Below, one piece after another: positions 47,301 to 56,300 of a stretch of DNA of 64,000 nt. The notes below the pieces were generated by a model. That model had not been told where the DNA came from, searched no databases, and saw only the letters and a program-made list of their open reading frames with translations. Source of the DNA: JBEEOW01 sp041191405 (GTDB lineage: Bacteria > Bacteroidota > Bacteroidia > Cytophagales > UBA9547). Numbering within the stretch: position 1 is the stretch's first letter; every line of letters starts with the position of its first letter. The position numbers and the translations under genes were made by a program. The DNA lies in the NCBI GenBank assembly GCA_041191405.1, contig JBEEOW010000023.1:1-64000 (forward strand), read 5' to 3'.

Positions 47301-50300
47301 TGAATTATCTCCAAATACTGCATTTACATTTGCTTTACCTTCAGTACCGTTGAATGCAGTTGACAAACTATCTTTTGTATTACTAAACGAGAAGTTAGCA
47401 TTTTTTGCGTTGATGTCGGCAGCTGAAACAATTCTTATATCGCCTTGACGTAAATTAATTGCTCCCGAACCACTTGCATCTCCATTGATAGAAACAATGT
47501 TATCACCAGTTTTTAACGAAACCGAACCTTTGCCATTTCCATTATATGAACCTGCAAATGAATTAGTTCCATAAGCCGCAGCAATAGAACCTGAACCTAA
47601 GTCAGGATTTGCTTGCAGATTAATACTATCATTGTTTTGTTTGAATCTTAAAGCACCTTCGCCAGTGGTTGGGTTACCGCCTAAATCAATTAATGAACCG
47701 TTGGTATTTACATAAATTCTGTTGTAACCAGCTTTATTTCCCCAAATAGCTAATTCATCAGCACTTGATTTGAATCTGAATTGACCTCTTCCCGCTGAGT
47801 GAGCAGATGCAAAAACATTGTAATTATCAATATTTAAACCTAAGCTAATACTGTCTTTATTTCTTAATTGCGAAGCATCAAATGAAAACTCTTTGCCATC
47901 AATAAATAATTTAGGAATTTCAGCATTTGCAGCATCCATAATAAATTCATGCGAACCCGAATTGTATGATGCTTTGCGTTTGTTATCAACTTTTACCGTG
48001 TGATTTTTGTATTTTAAGTTGATAAATTTATCTGTAGCTTTTTCAGAAGCTTCTATTAAATAATCAGTTGCTTGTAATTTAATGTATTTATCTCCGTCTT
48101 TTTTGTATTCAGTGTTGAATGAAACGCCTGAATAATTTGCAGATAAAGTATGTTTTCCATTGTCGTTGATGAATGAATACAAACTATCAGCACCCGAACG
48201 TAGTTTAAATAATCCTTTGTCGCCAGTTTGATTTTCAAGTTTAAATAATAAAGCACCTGATGCAAAACTAACTCCTTTGCCTTCTTTAGGATTTGCATAA
48301 GTACTTAATTGCGTAGATGCATCTTTGTAATTGAAGTTATGGTCAGCTACACTTACTGCATTAAAATTCATTGCTTTATCTCCCAATACAAAAGCACCTT
48401 TGTAGTTACCACTTACTGACGAAGCAGTTAAACTATCAGAACCCATTTGTAATGCTAAGTCAATATCTCCCGAAGTTTTATCTCCATAAGCACGAACTCT
48501 AGTTGAACCATTTACTAAATTTAATTTAGCTGAATTTGCTTTTTCAGAAGCGAAATCCATTTTTAAATCATTTGTAGCAATGGTTAATACGCCATTATTT
48601 CCATTTTCTAAACGAGCACCAAGCGAAGTACCAGACACCGAAGTAGCAAATGAAGAAACATTGGTTGATTTATTTACAAATGCATTTAAACTATCATCGC
48701 CGTTACGTAAACGGAAACTGTTGATTTGTAATTTGGTATCATTTGATGCAGCAAATAAGAAAGCATCTTTTCTGAATGAGATTGCATTGATTCCAGCAGG
48801 GTCTAACTGACCAATTAAATTCAATCCGTTTGAAGTTAATTTTAAATCACCTTTACCCGATTTATCAGCAGCACCTCTAAATGCAGTGCCACCAAACGAA
48901 GCTGCAATATTTGCCGAACCTTCTGAACCATTGAAACGAGTATTGATACTATCGTTACCAGTTTTGAAACGCATAGTTCCCAATTTCAAGTCCATATCTG
49001 AACTAGCAGCAGCTAACACATCGCCAGTTTGGAATAAAATATTTCCATTTCCAGAACCATCTCCACGAAGATTGATTTTGGTTCCAGCAGCATTCATACC
49101 TACAGTACCAACACCGTTTTCAAAACCTGCAAATAAACTATTACCGCTATAACTAGTTGAAATTTTTCTTACGCCTGAAGCATCATCCGAAAGTACATTG
49201 ATACTATCGCTACCAACTTTGAAACGCATTGCACCATAACCAGTAGTTTTGTTGGCTGCAATTAAAAATGCATTGTTTCCTGTTGCAACTGAAATTTTAC
49301 CTGCGCCTTCTTTGTTAGCGTAAAACGAAACGTCGTTATCGCCTTTTTTGAATCTTAATCCTCCTCTACCCGCTCTGTGAGCAAATACACTAAATGCGTC
49401 ATTGCCACCGCTCCAGCCTAAACCAACTGAATCTTTGTTTCCAATTTCGTATTGAACTTCGCTTCCATCAATAAAGAATTTTGGATTTGCTGATGCATTG
49501 GTTGCATCCATTTTAAATTCGTGATTATTAGCTTGTAATAACACAAATTTCTTTGAACTAACATTGATTCGTTTGCTATCAAAAGTTAAATCAATTGCTT
49601 TTTCAGCTGAGCCGTAAGTTGTTGCAAATCCGTAACCTGTGGTATTGAATTTAAGCGTTTTGTCTCCATCTTTTAGATAAGATGTTTCAATATATGTTTT
49701 ATCTAAACTTCCGATAAATGAATGTTTTCCACCATCATTTACTACTATGTTTAATGAATCAGCATCTTTACGGAACGAAACTAAACCTTTACTTCCAGCA
49801 TTTTCTAAACGAACTATATTACCTGCGGTAGCAAAACGAACTCCTTTGCTATTGTCAGGATTCATAAATCCATTTAACGAAACGCCATTGGTAGCAAACT
49901 TGTAAAAACTGTTTTGACCAGGAGCATGTAAATATGAAAGTTGTAAATCTCCAATGCTTAAAGCACCTGTATATTTGTTTGGTGCTACAGATGATTGTAA
50001 ACTATCCGAACCAAAACGTAATGATAAATTACCTTCACCAGATGCTTTGTCACCATAAATTTTGAAACGATTATTTGCATCAGCATAAGAGAATGTACCC
50101 GAACCTTGTTTTTCAGCAGCAGCATATAATTGAGTAGTTCCAACTTTTACGCCTAATTTACCTTTGATTCCTTCTTTAATTTCTCCACTTAAAGCCACAT
50201 TGCTTACTGAAGTTGTAAAGCCAGCAGTTGAGCTTCCATCCACATAAGCATTGATACTGTCGTTCTCAAATTTCAATCTGAAATTACCTTTGTTAGCCGC

Positions 50301-53300
50301 TTTGTCATTTGATGCAGCCAATAAGAAATTATCCTTTTTGAAATAAATACTGTTTAAGTTTTGGTCGGCAGATGCTTTTAATCTTAAATTAGATAAACTC
50401 AAATCAAGATTTCCTTTTCCTGATTGATAAGCATTTCCACTGAATGATGCACCACTGATTGAGGTAGCCACCGAAGCCAAACCAAGTGAACCGTTGTAAG
50501 ATGTATTTACTGAATCGCTTCCTGATTTTAATCTGAAACCTCCAATTTTTGTATTGATATCAGCATTTGCAGCAATAATATTTGCACCTTTTTGTAAATA
50601 AATACTTCCACTTCCTGAGGCATCGCCTGATAATTCTATTTTATTATCAGCCCCTTGTGCAAAGTTTAAAAATCCTTTTCCTGTTGCATCGTAACGAGCT
50701 CTTAAGCTGTTACCATCAACATTTGTTCTGATAGATGCCAAACCTGCTCCTCTATCGGCCATCACATAAACCGAATCATTGCCAATAGCAATGTTCATCA
50801 AACCTGAACCTGTAGTTTTGTTACCTTCAATTTGGAATAAATTATTTCCAGTTTTTAAGTTAACTCCCGCCGAACCAAGTTCTTTGTTAGCAAACAATGA
50901 CACATCATTATCGCCAAGTTTGAATCTCACTTTTCCTCTTCCTAAACGATGAGCCATTACATTGAATAACTTATCATCTCCACTCCAACCTAAGTTTACC
51001 GAATCTTTGTTAAACTCATAAGCAACTTCGCTACCATCAATAAAAAATTTTGGATTGCCAGCTCCTCTAGCATCCATTTTAAATTCATGGTTATTAGCTT
51101 GTAGTTGAACAAATTTTGTAGATGAGATTTTTAATTTTTTATTGTCGAATGCAAAGTCAACCAATTTTTCTTCGCCAAACTGCCCAGCAGTAATATTAAA
51201 TGCTGAGGTTGAAAGTTTGATATTTTTATCAGCGTTTTTGTTGTAATTGGTGATTAATGAATTGCCTGAATAAGCCGATGCAAATGAGTAATTTCCGTTA
51301 TCATTGATAATTGCATTTACGCTATCACTTCCCATTTTTAAAGAAGCCAAGCCTTTTGAACCTTGGTTAAACAAGCGAACTTTTACATCTTTATTTGTAA
51401 AACCTGCACCTTTTGCATTGTCAGCATTAAAGAATGCATTTAAACTGTTATCGCCAGTTTTGAAGTTGAAAAAATTATCTTGACCTTGTCCGTAACTAAA
51501 TGCCATAGTATTGCTACTCAAAGCAAAAGCTCCACTTACAGTTTTGCCATCTTTTATTGCACCAACTAAACTATCAGCACCAGGACGTAAACGGAAACTT
51601 GCATTTCCTGTAGCTCTGTCACCTTCAAGGTAAAATGAATTATCAGTATCGTTGTAAGAAATTGCACCATTACCAGCTTTGGCAGCACGTAAACTCAATT
51701 TTGTTTCGCCAGTTGCAAAAGCCATACTTGCATTTGCACCATTTTCTAAACGAGCCGAAAGTGAAGTTCCTGAAACCGAAGTTGCAAATCCATAAGAATT
51801 TGCGTTTTTATCTGCGAAAGCAGAAACCGAATCATTACTTAATCTGAAACGAATATTTGAGTATTTGGTAGCCTTATTGTTTTGAGCTGCAAAAGTTAAT
51901 TCACCTTTGTTGAAATATACTTTATTTAAACCTTGAGGATCAAGTGCTGCATTTAATTGTACATCAGGTGTTGTAAAATTAACATCACCTTTGCCTGTTT
52001 TATCCGCAGAACCGCTGAATGCATTTCCTGAGAACGAAGCAGTTAAACCTGCATTACCAGCAGTACCATTAAAATTAGCATTGATACTATCGTTTTCCAT
52101 TTTGAAACGAATAGCACCAGCCGAAGCTTTTACATCAGCCGAAGCAGCAGCCAAAATACTTCCATTTTGGAAAAGAATATTTCCACTTCCTGAAGCATCA
52201 CCGCCTAATGCAATGTAATTTCCATTTGCTCTTAATGATAAGTTTCCGTAACCTTCAGCATTGTAATTTGCATACATTGAGTTGTCGCCAAACTTAGTAC
52301 CCAAACGAGCTATGCCTAAACTTCTATCTGCAAAAATATTTAATGAGTCACTTCCTAATAATAATCTTAATGAACCATTTCCTGTTCCTTTATTTCCTGC
52401 AATATCAAATAATGTAGTTCCTGATTTCGCCGAAATTCTTCCAGCACCAGCTTTATCAGCAAATAAATATAATTTGCTTTCGCCTTTATCAAAACTTAAA
52501 TGACCTCTACCCGCTCTGTGTGCAGCTACTAAAAAGTTAGCACCATCTCCTTTGTAACCTAAACTTACAGAATCTTGATTATCTGTAGCTTTATAATCAA
52601 TTTCTCTTCCATCAATATAAAAATATGCTTGATTTGGTTTTGTAGCGTCCATTTTAAATTCATGGCTGTTTACATTTAAATAAGCATATCTAGTAGAACT
52701 CAAACGAATACGTTTATCTGTACCAATTTTCATATCTACCATTTTTTCAGCGGTAGTATTTAAAGCTTCTAAACTAAAACTTGGATTGGTAAATTTTAAT
52801 TTTTTATCTCCATTTTTAATATACAAACCATCTAATGTATTATCTCCAATACTAGCGTTTATATAATTTTTACCTTCATCATTTACTCCTAACAAAAGAC
52901 TATCTTTAGCAATTTTTACCCCAACAATGCCTTTACCAGTTTCTTGCGCTTCGATAAATACTTTATTTGATCCATCTTTAAAAATACCTCCATTTAAACC
53001 ATTAAGTTTACTATAACCATGAAGTAATGTATTTCCATTTTCGTATTTATAGAATTTATCTTCATTTGGTGCATAATTATACGACATGGCAAAATCACCA
53101 ATAGATAATGCACCTGAATATTTTTTTCCTTCAACAACCTTAGTAGTTAAACTATCTTTGCCATCAATTACTACACTAACTTCTGCATTACCTAATGTTT
53201 TATCGCCATAAAAACGAGCTTTATTTTTTTCATAAACAAAATCAAAAAGACCGATACCAGCTTTATCTGCCATTACACCAAGCTTCACTCCACTTGTGTT

Positions 53301-56300
53301 TATAGCTAAACCTCCAGTTTTGCCGTCATTATAATATCCTGAAAATGCATTTGAAGAAAAAGCTGTTGCGAAAGAATATCGTTTATTTAACTTATCGATA
53401 TCCGCTTTTAAACTATCATTGGCTTTCTTGAAACCAAAATAACCATATTGTTTTGGTTTGTTTAATCCTGTTGATAAATATACATCTCCATCTTTGAAAA
53501 AGATAGAATTTAAACCGTTAGGATCAGCTTCTCCACTTAAAATTGTTGAACCTACTTTTATTGACAAATTTCCTTTACCATCTGGATTTGCACTTCCTGA
53601 AAATGCATTATTTCCAAAAGCAGCATTTACACGACCACCATCAGCAGCACTAAAATATGCTCCAATACTATCTGAATTAATTTTTAATCTTAATTTGCCT
53701 TCTTTGTTAGGAACATTAGCTCCTGCATCAACTAAAAAACCTGGTCTAGAAAATAATATATTACCCGAACCTGCTTTATCTCCTTCTAAACCAATAGTAT
53801 TTTCTGTAGTTATTACTTTTAATCTTCCCCTTCCTTCAGCATTATATCCAAGTTGAAAAACATTATCTCCAAATTTAGATGAGATTTCAGCAATGCCTTT
53901 GCTTCTATCAGCCATTAAATACAAAGTGTCATTATTTAATTTGTATCTAACTAATCCTGAACCATTTGTTCTATCAGCAGCAACATTAAATAAAACACCA
54001 TTTGTTTTAATCAATACATTTCCCTTGCCTACTTTATCTCCAAAAAGTTTAACTTCAGTTCCTCCACCTGAATAACTAATTCCACCTCGTCCTGATTTAT
54101 GACCAGATGCATATAAACTAACTCCATTAATAGATGTACTAATTAAAGCACTGTCTGAATTTAATGCTGTTTGAAATTTATTACCATCTACATTATATAA
54201 GAAAGAACCTGATTTTTTGCTCATATCGAAATCGATAGCCATTCTATCTGTATCTCTCCAACTTAAGTCAAAATATCCTGAACCTAAACTTTCTCTAGTT
54301 CCTGCAGCAAATTTAAAATTACCTATATCAGAAAATGATAACCTACCGGTTCTTTTATTTAAATCTGCACTAAAGCCTATGTTATAATCACTATTTTTAA
54401 AGAAAAATCCTCCTGACCTCTTGGTTTTATCAGCATTGGCACCAATTTCAAAATTGGGCATTTTATAGTATATCAATCCAGCCTCTGGGCTTCCTTCAAT
54501 TTTTAGATTTACATTTTCAACATTAATACCTAAAGAGCCTTTTGTTTTCTCCTTACTAAATGCTAACTCAACATTATCATTGTATCTAAATTTAGCTTCA
54601 TTGTTAATATAACTCATGGCTAAATCAGAACCTGGAAATTTCAATCCAAATGCCCCCTCAGATTTAATAAGGTCAACATTGGTAGAAATTCTAATATCAG
54701 CATTAGGTTGTAAAAAAAGTGCATATTGTTTCTCTTGTTTACTTCCCGAAACTCCAATTTTAAAATCATCATAAAACATTCTAAACGAAACTTTTTTCTT
54801 AGTGTCGTAATATGCCCCACCAATTCCAAAATTTCCTTGTTTAAAATTTAATCCCATTGAGTCACCTGGCAAATATGCCAAGCCAATAGCAAATGCATCA
54901 GCACCTGTTTTCTTTTCAAAGTTAAATGCAAATGATGCAGGTGTTTTATTTCCAGCTAAACCAATTTTCCAATTTGAATCATCATAATTAAAATAAGCAG
55001 ATTTTGACATTACATTAGCACCAAAACCAAGTTTAGTAGTACCATTTTGAGCCTCTAAACCACCTCTATATTCTGCTGATTTTATGTTGGGTCTAAAAGT
55101 CCAATCTCCAACAGTGAATGATTGACTATTTAATGCACTTTCTGCCTTTGCTGCAATTTCTTTGGCTCCAGCTGCGCTAGCTTTTTGAGTTACGGCCGAG
55201 CTAGCGGTGCGGCCTTCGAGGTTTAAAATTGTTGCCTGTCCTTTTAAAGCTAGTTGAAAATCACCTTCTAGCAATTTCATCTCAATTCCAATATCTGCTT
55301 TTAATGTTTGACCATTTGTGGCAGCATCAATTAATTGCGCATATAAGCCTGCACCATAAAGGGTATTTGCATCAATTTTAATTTCAGCTTTTTTACCAGA
55401 TTTATCAACTTTAGCAGACATGTGTCTGAACATTCTACCTTCTAAACCTACAATATTTACAACTCCAGGTACAAGTGCTACACCTGTTCCTTTATCGTAC
55501 ATAAATACATCAAAAAACCAATAATCTAATTTTGAAGGAGTTTTACCAATTATAATGGTTGAACCACAACCTATTTCAGATGGTGCATAAATTACACCTT
55601 TAATTTTTCCATTAAAACAAGTTCCCCATTCTGGATCATTTTTTCTGATACCAACTTTACCTTCAAGTTTAGCTATCCCACAATCTAATTTAAAATTAAT
55701 TGAATCAACTAAAGGCACTGCTGCAGGAGGTAATTCTGTTACTGTTGCAGGAATTGAAACCGCAGGTTGTGAAGAGTAATCATTTTTTATTCCTAAACTT
55801 TCAGAAGGTTTTTGAGTACCATAAATATTTACTTTAACAGGTCCACCATTTGTTGCTTGGGCATCTTGTGCTAAATTAACAGTTGTAGCGGCATAGTATA
55901 CATATCTACCATTTTGATAAGCAGCACCAAAATTTTCGAAAACCAAATCAAATAGTTGATCATATTTACCAACCACTTGCTCTGAAAATTCAACAATTCC
56001 ATTACGTTTGCCAAATCCTATTTGATAATCGCCATAAGCCTTAAAATTAGGAATATTATTTACTTTAACTTTTATATATGGAACTGCAATATCAACAGTC
56101 ATATCAAGATGGTCATCTCCATCAAAAACAGCTCTTTTAACAGTTAAATCAGCTTTTGATTCAGCAGCTTCTTTACTAAAATAAATGTGTTGATTTGCTA
56201 AATCTTCACCTAAAAATCCTTCTCCAAATCCATCATCTGTAATTTTAGCAAAAACTTCAAAATCTCTTGAATCGTCAATTACAGGTATTTTAATCCTTCC

